Numbered from the stretch's first letter, positions 8,421 to 18,545 are shown. The stretch: DNA of 55,004 nucleotides from Flavobacteriaceae bacterium (GCA_013373385.1 JABXHX010000034.1:1-55004); one strand, 5' to 3'. Numbers and translations are program-made. The notes: generated from the sequence alone by a model not told the origin.

Positions 8421-9221
8421 ATGAATGCACACGAAATAGATTACCATATATATGGTGAAGAAATGCAATATGTAGAAATAGAATTAGATCCACAAGAAGG
8501 AGTAGTGGCAGAAGCTGGTAGCTTTATGATGATGCATGATGGTATTACAATGAATACTATTTTTGGTGACGGTTCAAACCAAGATAAAGGCGTATTGGGT
8601 AAATTATTTTCTGCTGGTAAAAGGTTGTTAACTGGTGAGAGTTTATTTATGACAGTCTTTACAAATAGTGGTTATGGTAAAAAGAAAGTATCTTTTGCAT
8701 CTCCCTATCCTGGAAAGATTATTCCTATAGATTTGTCGGAATTTGGAGGGAAATTTATTTGTCAGAAAGATGCTTTTTTATGTGCAGCAAAGGGAGTTTC
8801 AATTGGAATAGAGTTTTCAAAACGATTAGGAAGAGGATTGTTTGGTGGTGAAGGATTTATCATGCAGAAAATGGAAGGAGACGGAATGGGATTTGTACAC
8901 GCTGGTGGAACCATGTCTAAAAAAGTACTACAACCAGGAGAAGTTTTACGAGTAGATACTGGCTGTATAGTTGGCTTTACCCAAGGCGTAGACTACGATA
9001 TTGAATTTGTTGGAGGAATTAAAAATACCATTTTTGGAGGAGAAGGCTTGTTCTTTGCAAAACTTCAAGGTCCAGGAACAGTATACATTCAATCTTTACC
9101 GTTTAGTAGGTTGGCTGGTAGAGTATTAGCAATGGCACCACAAACTGGTAGAGGAGATAGAGGAGAAGGAAGTATTTTAGGCGGAATAGGAGATTTGATA
9201 GATGGAGATAATCGGTTTTAA
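8421..9221 (+). CDS. TIGR00266 / AIM24 family protein
   Basis: 266 aa, glycine-rich beta-structure over the full length, as in the TIGR00266 (AIM24-like) family. Motifs seen include [11 protein letters not shown] near residue 30, [14 protein letters not shown] in the middle, [10 protein letters not shown], and [20 protein letters not shown] near the end. The C-terminus is ARVLAMAP-like (here [18 protein letters not shown]). The proteins are cytoplasmic with a two-fold beta-helix shape; the role in bacteria is not known. A strong bidirectional terminator follows. Confidence 0.9.
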   Translation: MNAHEIDYHIYGEEMQYVEIELDPQEGVVAEAGSFMMMHDGITMNTIFGDGSNQDKGVLGKLFSAGKRLLTGESLFMTVFTNSGYGKKKVSFASPYPGKIIPIDLSEFGGKFICQKDAFLCAAKGVSIGIEFSKRLGRGLFGGEGFIMQKMEGDGMGFVHAGGTMSKKVLQPGEVLRVDTGCIVGFTQGVDYDIEFVGGIKNTIFGGEGLFFAKLQGPGTVYIQSLPFSRLAGRVLAMAPQTGRGDRGEGSILGGIGDLIDGDNRF

Positions 9222-9228
9222 AAAAGCA

Positions 9229-9255
9229 CAAGCCTTATCATTTTGATAAGGCTTG
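9229..9255. terminator. Bidirectional intrinsic terminator
   Basis: Perfect 11-bp stem CAAGCCTTATC/GATAAGGCTTG with a 5-nt loop. It is followed by TTTTA on the plus strand and by GCTTTTTT on the minus strand, so it can end both the AIM24-family gene and the convergent methylmalonyl-CoA mutase operon. Confidence 0.85.
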
Positions 9256-9281
9256 TTTTATTTCGTTTAGTATTTTACTTA

Positions 9282-11342
9282 CTATTCAACAGAATCAATT
9301 AAAATAGTTAAAAGGTCAATTGCAGCTTGTGCAATTTTAGTTCCAGGACCAAAAATACCAATGGCACCTGCATCAAATAAAAACTGATAATCTTGTGCAG
9401 GAATTACTCCGCCAACGATTACCATAATATCTTCGCGACCATATTTTTTTAATTCTTCAATTACTTGTGGGACAAGTGTTTTATGACCAGCTGCTAACGA
9501 AGAGATGCCCAAAATATGTACATCGTTTTCTACGGCTTGTTTGGTTGCTTCTTGTGGTGTTTGGAATAGTGGGCCTATATCTACATCAAAGCCTAAATCG
9601 GCATAACCAGTAGCTACAACTTTTGCTCCTCTATCATGTCCGTCTTGACCTAATTTAGCAATCATTATTCTTGGGCGTCTACCTTCTAATTCTGCAAATT
9701 TATTTGCGAGCTCAGTTGCTTTTTTAAATAATTGATCTTCTTTTATTTCTTTACTATACACGCCTGATATGGTTTTATGTACTGCTTTGTGTCTGCCAAA
9801 GACTGCTTCTAATGCATCAGAAATTTCACCTAAAGTTGCTCTGTTTCTTGCAGCATTTACGGCGAGTTCTAATAAATTTTGTTTTCCTGTTTTTGAAGCT
9901 TCAGTCAAAGCTACTAAAGATTTTTCTACTTCTGTTGAGTTTCTGTTAGATTTTAATTTGTGTAAGCGTACTATTTGAGATTTACGCACAGCTTCGTTAT
10001 CTACTTCTAAAATATGTAAAGGATCTTCTTGTGCTAATTGATATTTATTAACTCCAACAATTACATCTTGGCTGCTATCAATTTTTGCTTGCTTTTTAGC
10101 AGCGGCCTCTTCAATACGCATTTTCGGAATTCCTTTTTCAATGGCTTTTGTCATGCCACCTAAATCTTCAACTTCTTCAATCAATTCCCATGCTTTGTTG
10201 GCAATCTCTTCGGTAAGTTTTTCCACATGATAACTACCTGCCCAAGGATCTACTGTTTTGGTAATATGTGTTTCGTCTTGTAAATAGATTTGTGTATTTC
10301 TGGCTATTCTTGCAGAAAAATCTGTAGGTAAGGCAATGGCTTCATCTAAAGCGTTGGTGTGTAAACTTTGTGTTCCACCAAAAGCAGCTGCCATAGCTTC
10401 AATAGTTGTTCTAGCAACATTGTTAAATGGGTCTTGTTCTGTTAAAGACCAACCACTAGTTTGTGAATGTGTTCTTAATGCTAATGACTTCGGATTTTTT
10501 GGATTGAACTGCTGTACAATTTTTGCCCATAACATTCTCGCAGCACGCATTTTGGCAATTTCTCTAAAATGATCCATTCCAATGGCCCAAAAGAAAGATA
10601 ATCTTGGAGCAAAGGTATCAATATCCATCCCCGCTTCAATTCCTTTTTTGATGTATTCCAATCCGTCTGCTAGAGTATAGGCTAATTCAATTTCGGCAGT
10701 AGCGCCAGCTTCTTGCATGTGATATCCAGAGATAGAAATAGAATTGAACTTTGGCATATAATCACTGGTATATTCAAAAATATCAGCAATTATTTTCATA
10801 GAAGGTGTAGGTGGGTAAATGTAGGTGTTACGCACCATAAACTCTTTTAAAATATCATTCTGTATTGTGCCAGATAGTAGCGCTGGTTGTACACCTTGTT
10901 CTTCTGCAGCAACAATATAAAAAGCAAGTATTGGTAAAACAGCTCCGTTCATAGTCATTGAAACAGACATTTTATCTAGTGGAATTTGGTCAAACAACAC
11001 TTTCATGTCTTCTACCGAATCTATAGCAACTCCAGCTTTACCAACATCTCCTTGTACACGCTCATGGTCAGAGTCGTAACCCCTATGCGTAGCTAAATCA
11101 AACGCAACAGATAGTCCTTTTTGACCAGCAGCTAAATTTCTTCTGTAAAAAGCATTGCTTTCTTCTGCGGTAGAAAATCCTGCGTATTGACGAATGGTCC
11201 AAGGTCTACGAACATACATGGTAGAATAAGGGCCACGTAAATAGGGAGGAATTCCTGCGGCAAAATCTTCATGATTAAAGTGCGTAATTGCAATTTTAGT
11301 AGCATCTGGTAACGTAATATGTTGCAAATTTTTTCTACTCAT
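9282..11342 (-). CDS. mutB: Methylmalonyl-CoA mutase, large (catalytic, B12-binding) subunit
   Basis: 686 aa. The N-terminal catalytic TIM barrel begins near residue 30 ([24 protein letters not shown]) and includes [24 protein letters not shown] and [16 protein letters not shown]. The C-terminal cobalamin domain (about 555-686) has [11 protein letters not shown], the DxHxxG histidine loop that ligates cobalt. The enzyme interconverts methylmalonyl-CoA and succinyl-CoA. The gene overlaps the small membrane gene upstream by 8 nt, and the small mutase subunit is just before that, so all three are one transcriptional unit. Confidence 0.96.
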   Translation of the reverse strand: MSRKNLQHITLPDATKIAITHFNHEDFAAGIPPYLRGPYSTMYVRRPWTIRQYAGFSTAEESNAFYRRNLAAGQKGLSVAFDLATHRGYDSDHERVQGDVGKAGVAIDSVEDMKVLFDQIPLDKMSVSMTMNGAVLPILAFYIVAAEEQGVQPALLSGTIQNDILKEFMVRNTYIYPPTPSMKIIADIFEYTSDYMPKFNSISISGYHMQEAGATAEIELAYTLADGLEYIKKGIEAGMDIDTFAPRLSFFWAIGMDHFREIAKMRAARMLWAKIVQQFNPKNPKSLALRTHSQTSGWSLTEQDPFNNVARTTIEAMAAAFGGTQSLHTNALDEAIALPTDFSARIARNTQIYLQDETHITKTVDPWAGSYHVEKLTEEIANKAWELIEEVEDLGGMTKAIEKGIPKMRIEEAAAKKQAKIDSSQDVIVGVNKYQLAQEDPLHILEVDNEAVRKSQIVRLHKLKSNRNSTEVEKSLVALTEASKTGKQNLLELAVNAARNRATLGEISDALEAVFGRHKAVHKTISGVYSKEIKEDQLFKKATELANKFAELEGRRPRIMIAKLGQDGHDRGAKVVATGYADLGFDVDIGPLFQTPQEATKQAVENDVHILGISSLAAGHKTLVPQVIEELKKYGREDIMVIVGGVIPAQDYQFLFDAGAIGIFGPGTKIAQAAIDLLTILIDSVE

Positions 11343-11670
11343 CTTTTAGTTTCAATTGGTTGTATATTTGATTTTCTATTTCTTTAGATTTTTTTCTTTT
11401 TATAGTAATGTTTCTCGTTGCTGTTACAATTAAAATAAAACATACAACTACTGCAATGATACTAACTGTGAGTAGCATTTTTTTGAACTCTCCAAAGTAA
11501 TCAACAAACAATCCATCTAATAAACTTATGGCAAGAATACTTAAAAAGATCACTCCTATGATAAAATAGGGTGTTCTTTTTTGATGATTGTCAATTTCTT
11601 TTTGTAGCTGTTTTTGCTTTTGTTCTAACAGACTGATGCTTTCTTTGCTAATTGTTTTGTTGTTTCTCAA
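11335..11670 (-). CDS. Small two-helix membrane protein embedded in the mutase operon
   Basis: 111 aa; I do not recognise a family. Residues 1-35 are a charged, coiled-coil-like helix ([20 protein letters not shown]), followed by two membrane helices (about 36-55 and 65-85) and a charged tail. It overlaps mutA by 23 nt upstream and mutB by 8 nt downstream, which argues for tight co-translation with both mutase subunits. The mutase itself is cytosolic, so a link to the membrane would be new. It could also be an unrelated passenger. Confidence 0.72.
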   Translation of the reverse strand: MRNNKTISKESISLLEQKQKQLQKEIDNHQKRTPYFIIGVIFLSILAISLLDGLFVDYFGEFKKMLLTVSIIAVVVCFILIVTATRNITIKRKKSKEIENQIYNQLKLKDE

Positions 11671-13015
11671 AATGTAATCTTTCTTTTTCTAATGTTTCTG
11701 CCAGTCGTTTTTTTAGTATTGGCGGAACTAATGTTTTTACAGGGTTGTTTTTTACAAAAGGATACAACTCTATGTGTTGATTCATTACGTCTTTTGTATT
11801 AGGCAATTTATTTGTGCCTAGTAGAATAAGCTCTTTATTGTTAAACTGTTGTTGTTCTTTTGTTGCAGATTCGTCTATTTTTCGTTGGATGGTTCCTGCT
11901 TTTAATTGCTTTAAAAAGCCACCATTTTTTTCTATTTCTTTAAAAATTAGCAAAGCCTTTTCTGCCAGCTGCTGTGTAATATTTTCTATATAATAAGTAC
12001 CATTTGCAATAGTGTTGGCAGTTTCTAAATAGCTTTCTTGTTGTAAAATAAGTAATTGATTTCTAGCAATACGTTCTCCAAAATTATTTTTTTTATGAAA
12101 CACAGCGTCGTATGCAAGATTGTTTACGGTATTGGCACCGCCTAAAATTGCGCTCATGCACTCAGAAGTTGTGCGTAACATGTTTACATTATAGTCGTAA
12201 ATAGTTTTGTTTCTTATGCTTGGCTGTGTAAAAATATGTGCATCAATAGTATTGTACTTATATTCTTCTACTAAAGATTTCCAGAGTATTTTAAAGGCTC
12301 TTAGTTTGGCTATTTCAAAGAAATAATTGCTTCCAACGGCAAAGTTAAAATGAATCTTATTTGAAATATCTGTATTAAAATAATGTAAATATTCATTTGC
12401 ATGTGCCAAAGTGTAAGCTAATTGTTGCACAATAGTTGCACCAGCATTTTGATACAAGGTAGCGTCAATTCCGATTGTATTATTGCTCTGTGAAACAATG
12501 TTTTCAAACGCTGTAAAATCGGCATTTAAAGAATGAAACCAGTTACCCGTTTCTGCTAAACGATGAATAATATCAGTTTGAAAATAGCAGTTTTCTGATT
12601 TGATATAACTGTCTAGCTGGTGAATAAAATCAGCATCTAAAAAAGAACATCTGAAATAGAAAAAGGTTGCTTTTGTATCTATTTGATTTAATAAGGTTTT
12701 GTAATCAAATTTTTTATCGGCAATAAATTCAATTGCAGTAGCACCTTTTTCTAGGGTGAGTTTTGCAATGTGATTTGCTTTTTTTTCATCGCTAATAAAA
12801 ATAGATTGAGAAATATTGAATTTTATTTTTTGATTAAAAATAGCATCATGCTCTTTTCGGTCTTCTTTGGTGTAGAAAGGTTTAACAGTAATTCCTTCAT
12901 CAGTTTTCCAAAGTAGTGTTTCGTTATAATCAGCACCTTTTAAATCGAACTGAATTTTTTGTTTCCAAGCTGCAGAAGTAACAGCGTCAAATTGGTTGAA
13001 TAAATTTTTGCTCAT
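11648..13015 (-). CDS. mutA: Methylmalonyl-CoA mutase, small subunit
   Basis: 455 aa, related to the catalytic barrel of mutB but lacking a cobalamin domain, as in alpha/beta heterodimeric mutases. Recognisable segments are the N-terminus FDAVTSAAWKQKIQFDLKG, DYNETLLWKTDEGITVKPFY, and the region of TTSECMSAILGGANTVNNL that parallels [11 protein letters not shown] in the large subunit. It supports the catalytic subunit structurally. Its start overlaps the FtsB-like gene stop (TAATG). It is shorter and more divergent than the large subunit, as usual. Confidence 0.92.
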   Translation of the reverse strand: MSKNLFNQFDAVTSAAWKQKIQFDLKGADYNETLLWKTDEGITVKPFYTKEDRKEHDAIFNQKIKFNISQSIFISDEKKANHIAKLTLEKGATAIEFIADKKFDYKTLLNQIDTKATFFYFRCSFLDADFIHQLDSYIKSENCYFQTDIIHRLAETGNWFHSLNADFTAFENIVSQSNNTIGIDATLYQNAGATIVQQLAYTLAHANEYLHYFNTDISNKIHFNFAVGSNYFFEIAKLRAFKILWKSLVEEYKYNTIDAHIFTQPSIRNKTIYDYNVNMLRTTSECMSAILGGANTVNNLAYDAVFHKKNNFGERIARNQLLILQQESYLETANTIANGTYYIENITQQLAEKALLIFKEIEKNGGFLKQLKAGTIQRKIDESATKEQQQFNNKELILLGTNKLPNTKDVMNQHIELYPFVKNNPVKTLVPPILKKRLAETLEKERLHFEKQQNN

Positions 13016-13332
13016 TATTTTTTTAAGGTATCAAATTCAATGATATAAATATCTTCATTCTCTTTTTTCATCAAGTATTTTTCTCTTGCAAAGCGTTCAA
13101 GTTCTAGTGAGTCTTCAAGATTCTTGATGGTTTTTTTGTCTTCTGCAATTTTCTTTTTGTAAAAATCAATTGCAGTCTGCAACTCCTTAACCTCTTTGTT
13201 AAACTCTCGGTGAACTAAATACGAATTTTCATCAAAAAAAAGCATCCAAACACTAAACGCAATAAGAATTATTACATATTTGTTTGTAAAAAAGCGGACA
13301 AACTTATTTTGTTTAAGCTGTTTAAATGTCAT
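13015..13332 (-). CDS. FtsB/DivIC-family septum formation initiator
   Basis: 105 aa: a short cytoplasmic N-terminus, one membrane helix (about 17-33, KYVIILIAFSVWMLFF) and a periplasmic coiled coil (about 40-80, KEVKELQTAIDFYKKKIAEDKKTIKNLE broken by few non-heptad residues) ending in the conserved ARE.Y.M motif (ERFAREKYLMKKENEDIYII). FtsB/DivIC proteins join FtsL and FtsQ in the divisome. It starts directly after the uridine kinase stop and overlaps mutA by 1 nt, a gene order I recall as common in Flavobacteriaceae. Confidence 0.88.
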   Translation of the reverse strand: MTFKQLKQNKFVRFFTNKYVIILIAFSVWMLFFDENSYLVHREFNKEVKELQTAIDFYKKKIAEDKKTIKNLEDSLELERFAREKYLMKKENEDIYIIEFDTLKK

Positions 13333-13938
13333 TTATAATCGATTACTTATTACCGTTCTAACTATATCAATAGCCACATTATTATGTCTATCATTCGGAA
13401 TAATAATGTCTGCATAATTTTTTGTAGGTTCAATAAACTGCTGATGCATAGGTTTTAAAGTGTCTTGATATCTGCTTAACACTTCGCTTACATCTCTACC
13501 GCGCTCATTAATATCTCTTCGTATTCTTCTTATCAATCGTTCATCTGTATCTGCATGTACAAAGATTTTAATATCGAACAAATCTCTTAAGGCTTCGCTA
13601 TTAAAAATTAAAATACCCTCTACAATTACCACTTTTCTTGGATGTGTAATAATTACATCTTTTGTACGATTGTGTGTTACGAAAGAATATACTGGTTGCT
13701 CTATTGTTTTACCAGCTTTTAATTCTTTTAGATGTTTAATAATTAAATCAAAATCAATAGCTCTAGGGTGGTCAAAATTAATTTTAGTCCGTTCTTCGTA
13801 ACTTAAATTATTGGTTGTATTATAATAAGAATCTTGAGAAATCACACATACTTCATCTGTAGGGAGTTCTTTTATAATTTTATTTACAACAGTAGTTTTT
13901 CCACTACCTGTACCACCTGCAATACCAATTACGAGCAT
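13333..13938 (-). CDS. udk: Uridine kinase
   Basis: 201 aa, typical length. A P-loop GGTGSGKT lies at residues 8-15, followed by SQDSYY (uridine-binding Asp), NFDHPRAIDFDLI and the lid region with RRIRRDINERGRDVSEVLSRY. The enzyme phosphorylates uridine and cytidine to UMP and CMP in pyrimidine salvage. It is the first gene of the run udk - ftsB-like - mutA - membrane gene - mutB, which are all adjacent or overlapping, so it probably shares their promoter. Confidence 0.96.
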   Translation of the reverse strand: MLVIGIAGGTGSGKTTVVNKIIKELPTDEVCVISQDSYYNTTNNLSYEERTKINFDHPRAIDFDLIIKHLKELKAGKTIEQPVYSFVTHNRTKDVIITHPRKVVIVEGILIFNSEALRDLFDIKIFVHADTDERLIRRIRRDINERGRDVSEVLSRYQDTLKPMHQQFIEPTKNYADIIIPNDRHNNVAIDIVRTVISNRL

Positions 13939-14010
13939 AAATTTTGAAGTTTTTTTGTGTGATAATTGGAAACAAATTTAATGAAAATCCAATCAATTTA
14001 GTGCATAAAA

Positions 14011-14034
14011 AAAGCCCTTTCTTTTGAAAGGACT
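14011..14034 (-). terminator. Terminator of tRNA-Thr
   Basis: Stem CCTTTC/GAAAGG with a TTTT loop, extended by AAAG/CTTT past one mismatch. On the minus strand it ends in a T-run (GGGCTTTTTTT). It lies 5 nt beyond the tRNA 3' end. Confidence 0.75.
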
Positions 14035-14039
14035 TTTAG

Positions 14040-14113
14040 AGCCGATAGAGGGACTCGAACCCACGACCTGCTGATTACAAATCAGCTGCTCTAGCCAGCT
14101 GAGCTATATCGGC
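14040..14113 (-). tRNA. tRNA-Thr (anticodon TGT)
   Basis: Minus-strand cloverleaf with a 7-bp acceptor stem GCCGATA/TATCGGC, D arm GCTC...GAGC, anticodon stem GCTGA/TCAGC around loop TTTGTAA (anticodon TGT) and a T arm with GGTTCGAGTCC. The discriminator base is U and the CCA end is not encoded. A terminator follows directly. Confidence 0.96.
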
Positions 14114-14182
14114 TTTTGCGGGTGCAAATAAAATTTATTTTACTCTATTATGCAAGTATTTTTTTTACTTTTTTTATATAAA

Positions 14183-14210
14183 AAAGCTTTACTGTTTTTA
14201 GTAAAGCTTT
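14183..14210 (-). terminator. Terminator of the M13 peptidase / serine hydrolase operon
   Basis: Perfect 11-bp stem AAAGCTTTACT/AGTAAAGCTTT with a 6-nt loop. On the minus strand it is followed by TTTTTATATAAAAAAAG. It lies about 60 nt after the stop of the serine hydrolase gene that ends at 14270. Confidence 0.82.
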
Positions 14211-14269
14211 GTCGGAATTTATGACCAAAAAAGGAACATGTTTAAATAATTCTAATTTTATTAATAATT

Positions 14270-15781
14270 TTAACTAGAATGGTCCGTTATCATATACCAT
14301 TTACCATTTATTTTTTTTGTGGTTACAGAAAACCATCCTCTTAATGGTTGCTCTCTATTAGTAAACTTTAAATTAAATCTACCTGTAACGAAATAAAGAT
14401 TATCTGATAATCTTCTAATATTTATATTATCATAATGTAGTTTTCCCATCCTTCCTTTTGGGAAATATCGTTTGTAATCTGATATTATATTTTTATAACC
14501 ATAGGTAACACCTCCGCGAGAAATGGTTTGTATAACTTCTCCATTGTTTGCATACGCCTTCATATAACATTCTATATCATCATTGTTCCAACAATCTTCT
14601 TGTTTCTTGAAGTTTTTATTAATTTCAGCAACATTAATTTCATCTAAATGTTTGATAATTACTTGATCTAACTCATATATATACTTTTGCATAAGTTGAT
14701 ATTGATTATCGTTATTTATTTGAATAGAAATACCATACTGATTATTCTTTGAGTATTCTACTTGAGATACGTGCCCAGGGAAAAACCCAGAGTGTCCATA
14801 GCGAACATCTCCTCCTTTGTCCCAAACAAATGTTCCAAGTCCATAACCACTATAATATGGTTGACCACTACGCATATGAACAGGCATACGCATTTTATTT
14901 TTTGTTTGCTCATTTAAGTATTTGCTCTCATGAATATATTTGATGAGTTTTGCTAAGTCTATGGTATTGGTTACATAACCACCACCAGCCCATTCAAAAG
15001 ATGGGTTTAATTCCAATTCACCATTTTTGTCTACTATTTTATTTGGTACTTGAAAAGGGTTTTGTCTTCCTACATACCCTTGTGCCAAATTTGCCAATTT
15101 CAGCTTATCAGAAGGGTTAGTATTCTTTAAATCTAATGGTTTTATAATAGCCTCATCTATTAAATCGTACATCGTTTTTGAAGTAACCTTTTCCACAATT
15201 AAGCTTAATAAAATAAAGTTAGTATCTGAATAACTCCAACCTCTTCCAGCTGGATGTACCGCCTCTTTATTTGCAATATGCTTGATACATTCTATTGGTT
15301 TTCTATTTTTTAAAGGGTTTTCTTTAATGTCATTTAAAAAGTCAGGTTGAAAAACATGTCTTGGCAAACCACTTGTATGATTTAAAAGATGAATAATTTT
15401 GATGTCTGAACTATTTGGAAAAGAATTGAACCAATCTGTATCTCCAAGATATTTTGATGCTTTATCCTCAAAATGAATTTTACCCAACTCAATTTGTTTT
15501 AGAATAACAAGATTAAAAAAGAGTTTGCCTACACTTCCAGCTAACATTCTTGTGTCTGGTTGCATTTTTTTATTCTTCTCTAAATCACTATATCCTGATG
15601 CTATATTTATTTGATGTTGATCATCAAAAATAACAGAGCATGTTATTCCAGGCACTCCTTGTTGCTTAGCAATTTTATCTAGCTTTTTTTGTAAACTTTG
15701 TTGCAATTTTAAATAAGGATCTTGTGAGTAAGTATTAAAACTTAAAACACAAAGTGCAATTACTGCTATATATTTCTTCAT
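14270..15781 (-). CDS. Secreted serine hydrolase (beta-lactamase/DD-peptidase fold) fused to a C-terminal SnoaL-like domain
   Basis: 503 aa from the ATG at 15781, which opens a clean signal peptide (1-19, ending NTYSQ); the longer reading from 15805 would bury it. The beta-lactamase domain (about 25-365) has the nucleophile motif S83-V-G-K86, the second motif Y184-S-D and a third-motif HSG in RYGHSGFFPGH. The last 115 residues (from about KKQEDCWNNDDIECYMKAY) form an NTF2/SnoaL-like domain. The substrate is unknown; peptides, esters or beta-lactam-like amides are all possible. It starts 17 nt after the M13 peptidase gene, so the two are co-transcribed. Confidence 0.87.
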   Translation of the reverse strand: MKKYIAVIALCVLSFNTYSQDPYLKLQQSLQKKLDKIAKQQGVPGITCSVIFDDQHQINIASGYSDLEKNKKMQPDTRMLAGSVGKLFFNLVILKQIELGKIHFEDKASKYLGDTDWFNSFPNSSDIKIIHLLNHTSGLPRHVFQPDFLNDIKENPLKNRKPIECIKHIANKEAVHPAGRGWSYSDTNFILLSLIVEKVTSKTMYDLIDEAIIKPLDLKNTNPSDKLKLANLAQGYVGRQNPFQVPNKIVDKNGELELNPSFEWAGGGYVTNTIDLAKLIKYIHESKYLNEQTKNKMRMPVHMRSGQPYYSGYGLGTFVWDKGGDVRYGHSGFFPGHVSQVEYSKNNQYGISIQINNDNQYQLMQKYIYELDQVIIKHLDEINVAEINKNFKKQEDCWNNDDIECYMKAYANNGEVIQTISRGGVTYGYKNIISDYKRYFPKGRMGKLHYDNINIRRLSDNLYFVTGRFNLKFTNREQPLRGWFSVTTKKINGKWYMITDHSS

Positions 15782-15798
15782 AATATTTAATTTAAAAA

Positions 15799-17805
15799 CT
15801 ACCATATCTCTACAATTTCTTTTCTACGCATTTTACTTCCTAAAGGAATATTAAAAGCTTCGAAGAAAGGTTTGAAATTTGAAAGCGCCCCATTTGCTCT
15901 ATAAAAACCTGGGGAGTGTGTGTCTGTTTTAACTCGATTTTCTAGAGTTTTATCTCTAAATTTAATTCGCCACATTTTTGCGTAAGCTATAAAAAAACGT
16001 TGCTCATCTGAAAGCCCATTAATTACTTTTCTGCCTTTTTTTGCTTGATTTATTTTCATGGCTTCATAAGCAATAGCTAAACCTCCTAAATCTCCAATAT
16101 TTTCACCTAGTGTTAACTTTCCGTTTAGTGGAATGGTGTCCAGCACTTTATATTCGCTATATTGTTCTTCTATTTTCTTTGCCTTGGCTTCAAATCTTTC
16201 TCTATCTTCTTTAGTCCACCACGATTTTAAGTTTCCATCAGCATTGTATAAACTACCATTATCATCAAACCCATGAGTAATTTCATGACCAATAACTACT
16301 CCTGCTGACCCATAATTTGTAGCATCATCTGCGTTATAATCAAAGAATGGAGAATTTAATATTCCGGCAGGAAAAACAATTTCGTTTCTAGTTGCAGAAT
16401 AATATGCGTTAACTGTAGGTGGTGTCATGCCCCAATCATTAGAGTCTATAGGTTTACCTACTTTGTTTATTTCTCTTAAAAAATCATACTCAGTGAGTCT
16501 TATTACATTACCAAAGTAATCGTTTGGTTTAATATTTACACTTGAATAATCGAGCCATTTATCAGGGTATCCTATTTTAACACCCATTTTTTTTAGCTTA
16601 TATTTTGCTTGCTCTTTAGTTTTATTTGACATCCAAGTGTATTGCCCTATGCGTTTATGAAGTGCTTGTTTTAAATTACTAATTAAGCCAATCATTTTAT
16701 CCTTATTTTTTTTAGGAAAATATTTTTCAACATATAATTTACCTAAAGGCTGTCCTAAATTTCCGTTAACTGAACTTTGTGCTATTCTCCATCTAGGTAA
16801 TTGTTCTTGGGTTCCTTGTAATACTTTTCCGTAGAAATTAAAACTTTTATCTCTAATTTCTTTATTTAATAACCTTGTATAAGCTCTAATAACTTTCCAT
16901 TGGATATATGCTTTCCAATCTTCTATGGAGAAATCATTAAGCATTCGATCAAACATGGCTAAAAACTCTGGTTGTGATATTAACACATAGTCTATTTGTT
17001 CTGTAATTCCTATATTTTTAAAGTATCTTTTCCAATCAATATTAAAAGTTAGTTGATTAAGTTCTATTAAATTCTTTTTATTATAAGCTTTCTCAGAATT
17101 TCTACCTTGAACTGGTGTTCTATGAATTCGTGCCATTAATGTTTCCATTTGGAATACTTTATTTGCCGCTTCTTCTTCTTTTCCTTCGTGTAACTCTGTA
17201 AGCTTAAACATGTCTTTTATTAAATTAACATACTTTGCACGAAACTCTTCGTATTGATTATTATCTTCTAAATAATAAGCTCTATTTCCTAAGCTCAATC
17301 CAGACTGGTTTATCCTCAAGGCATAAACAGTGCTATTTTTGGAGTCAACAGAGGTATAAACACTTATAGGTGCCGATACTCCTTTTTTATAAAATTTTGC
17401 TGTTAAATCTAAATAATCTTCAGTAGTTGCTATGTTATTTATACTTGTAAAATAACTTTGCAAAGGTTTATTTCCTAAACCCTCAATTATTAAAGTATCC
17501 ATACAACTTACGTATAAATCAGCTACTAATTGATTGGTTGAGCCTTTTGTATAACTTTTTTTGTTTTTTGTAAGTTCTTTAAAGATGTTTTTTATTCTAT
17601 CTTGATTTTCAAAATATACTTCGTGAAAGCTACCCCATGAGCCATAAGCCGCAGGGATTTCTGTTTTGTTCATCCACTCGCCATTTACATATGTATAAAA
17701 GTCATTGTTGATTTGATTTTGTTGGGCATATAATACCATAGTATTCAGCATTCCAACCAACATCCAAATAAGATATTTACCTGTTTTATTTTTTATTGTC
17801 ATCAT
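15799..17805 (-). CDS. M13-family (neprilysin/PepO-like) zinc metallopeptidase
   Basis: 668 aa with an N-terminal signal sequence (about 1-28, ending VLYAQ). The M13 catalytic set is complete: HEITH at 507-511, third zinc ligand E568 in GENIGD with D572, and the substrate-binding NAYYS at 466-470. The end is EIW in place of the usual C-terminal xxW. These peptidases cleave oligopeptides; in Bacteroidota they are periplasmic or surface-exposed. It sits between the TlpA-like gene (32-nt gap) and a serine hydrolase (17-nt gap). Confidence 0.95.
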   Translation of the reverse strand: MMTIKNKTGKYLIWMLVGMLNTMVLYAQQNQINNDFYTYVNGEWMNKTEIPAAYGSWGSFHEVYFENQDRIKNIFKELTKNKKSYTKGSTNQLVADLYVSCMDTLIIEGLGNKPLQSYFTSINNIATTEDYLDLTAKFYKKGVSAPISVYTSVDSKNSTVYALRINQSGLSLGNRAYYLEDNNQYEEFRAKYVNLIKDMFKLTELHEGKEEEAANKVFQMETLMARIHRTPVQGRNSEKAYNKKNLIELNQLTFNIDWKRYFKNIGITEQIDYVLISQPEFLAMFDRMLNDFSIEDWKAYIQWKVIRAYTRLLNKEIRDKSFNFYGKVLQGTQEQLPRWRIAQSSVNGNLGQPLGKLYVEKYFPKKNKDKMIGLISNLKQALHKRIGQYTWMSNKTKEQAKYKLKKMGVKIGYPDKWLDYSSVNIKPNDYFGNVIRLTEYDFLREINKVGKPIDSNDWGMTPPTVNAYYSATRNEIVFPAGILNSPFFDYNADDATNYGSAGVVIGHEITHGFDDNGSLYNADGNLKSWWTKEDRERFEAKAKKIEEQYSEYKVLDTIPLNGKLTLGENIGDLGGLAIAYEAMKINQAKKGRKVINGLSDEQRFFIAYAKMWRIKFRDKTLENRVKTDTHSPGFYRANGALSNFKPFFEAFNIPLGSKMRRKEIVEIW

Positions 17806-17837
17806 TAATTATTATTTATTAGCTCTATAAAAGACTC

Positions 17838-18545
17838 CTATTTTATTAATTTATCAATCGTATTTATTAATTGATTAGCCATATCGCTCTTGTAACCAAC
17901 TTCGGTAGATTGAATCATACCTTTTTTATCAACTACTATGTGAGTAGGATAAGCATATACATTGTACAGCTTTGAAATTGATGTTGCTCTTGGAATTATA
18001 TTATACTCAAACTGTGTATGTGCCAAGAATTTACCTAAAAGACTTTCGGTATCTTTTGCAAAAGCTAAAAAAACAACGTCATCTCTATCTAGGTATTTCT
18101 CAACTACTTCATTTAAATCAGGTATTTCCTGAACACAAGGAGTGCAAGCAATAAACCAAAAATTCATTACAACCACTTTTCCTTTAAGAGACTCTGAGCT
18201 ATACGAATTTCCATAAATATCATTTACGTTAAATGGCTTGATAGTTTTTCCCTTAAGCTCTATAAGCTTCTGCTTATTATTAGCAATTTTCTTACGTAAC
18301 TTAGCCTTAGGAGGTGAAATAACAATTGTATCACGTCCATTTTTTCCTTTTATTAGTTTATGGAAAGTATGAGTCCCTCTATAAGTTTGAAATTCTTTCT
18401 CTGAAATTATACGCCCATCTATTTTAGATTTATAGATTGCTTTTACTTCTACTATAGATATTTGCCCAAAGCTACTTGTTGAATCGACAATGAAAAGCAT
18501 TAATAATACTTCTTTTCTCAATTGAAACAATCTAATTTGATTCAT
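17838..18545 (-). CDS. Secreted TlpA-like thioredoxin-fold protein
   Basis: 235 aa with a signal peptide (about 1-28, ending SSFGQ). The thioredoxin domain begins near residue 100 (IKPFNVNDIYGNSYSSESLKG) and carries the active site C134-T-P-C137 in NFWFIACTPC, followed by the family cis-proline region YPTHIVVD. Such proteins act as periplasmic thiol oxidoreductases. Its place as first gene before an M13 peptidase and a serine hydrolase suggests a service role for secreted proteins, but no substrate is shown. Confidence 0.88.
   Translation of the reverse strand: MNQIRLFQLRKEVLLMLFIVDSTSSFGQISIVEVKAIYKSKIDGRIISEKEFQTYRGTHTFHKLIKGKNGRDTIVISPPKAKLRKKIANNKQKLIELKGKTIKPFNVNDIYGNSYSSESLKGKVVVMNFWFIACTPCVQEIPDLNEVVEKYLDRDDVVFLAFAKDTESLLGKFLAHTQFEYNIIPRATSISKLYNVYAYPTHIVVDKKGMIQSTEVGYKSDMANQLINTIDKLIK

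Noticed and set aside
10336..10572. Plus-strand open frame inside mutB
   Set aside because: It is a shadow of the well-supported mutase gene with low-complexity composition and no start context. The same holds for the other antisense frames in the window.
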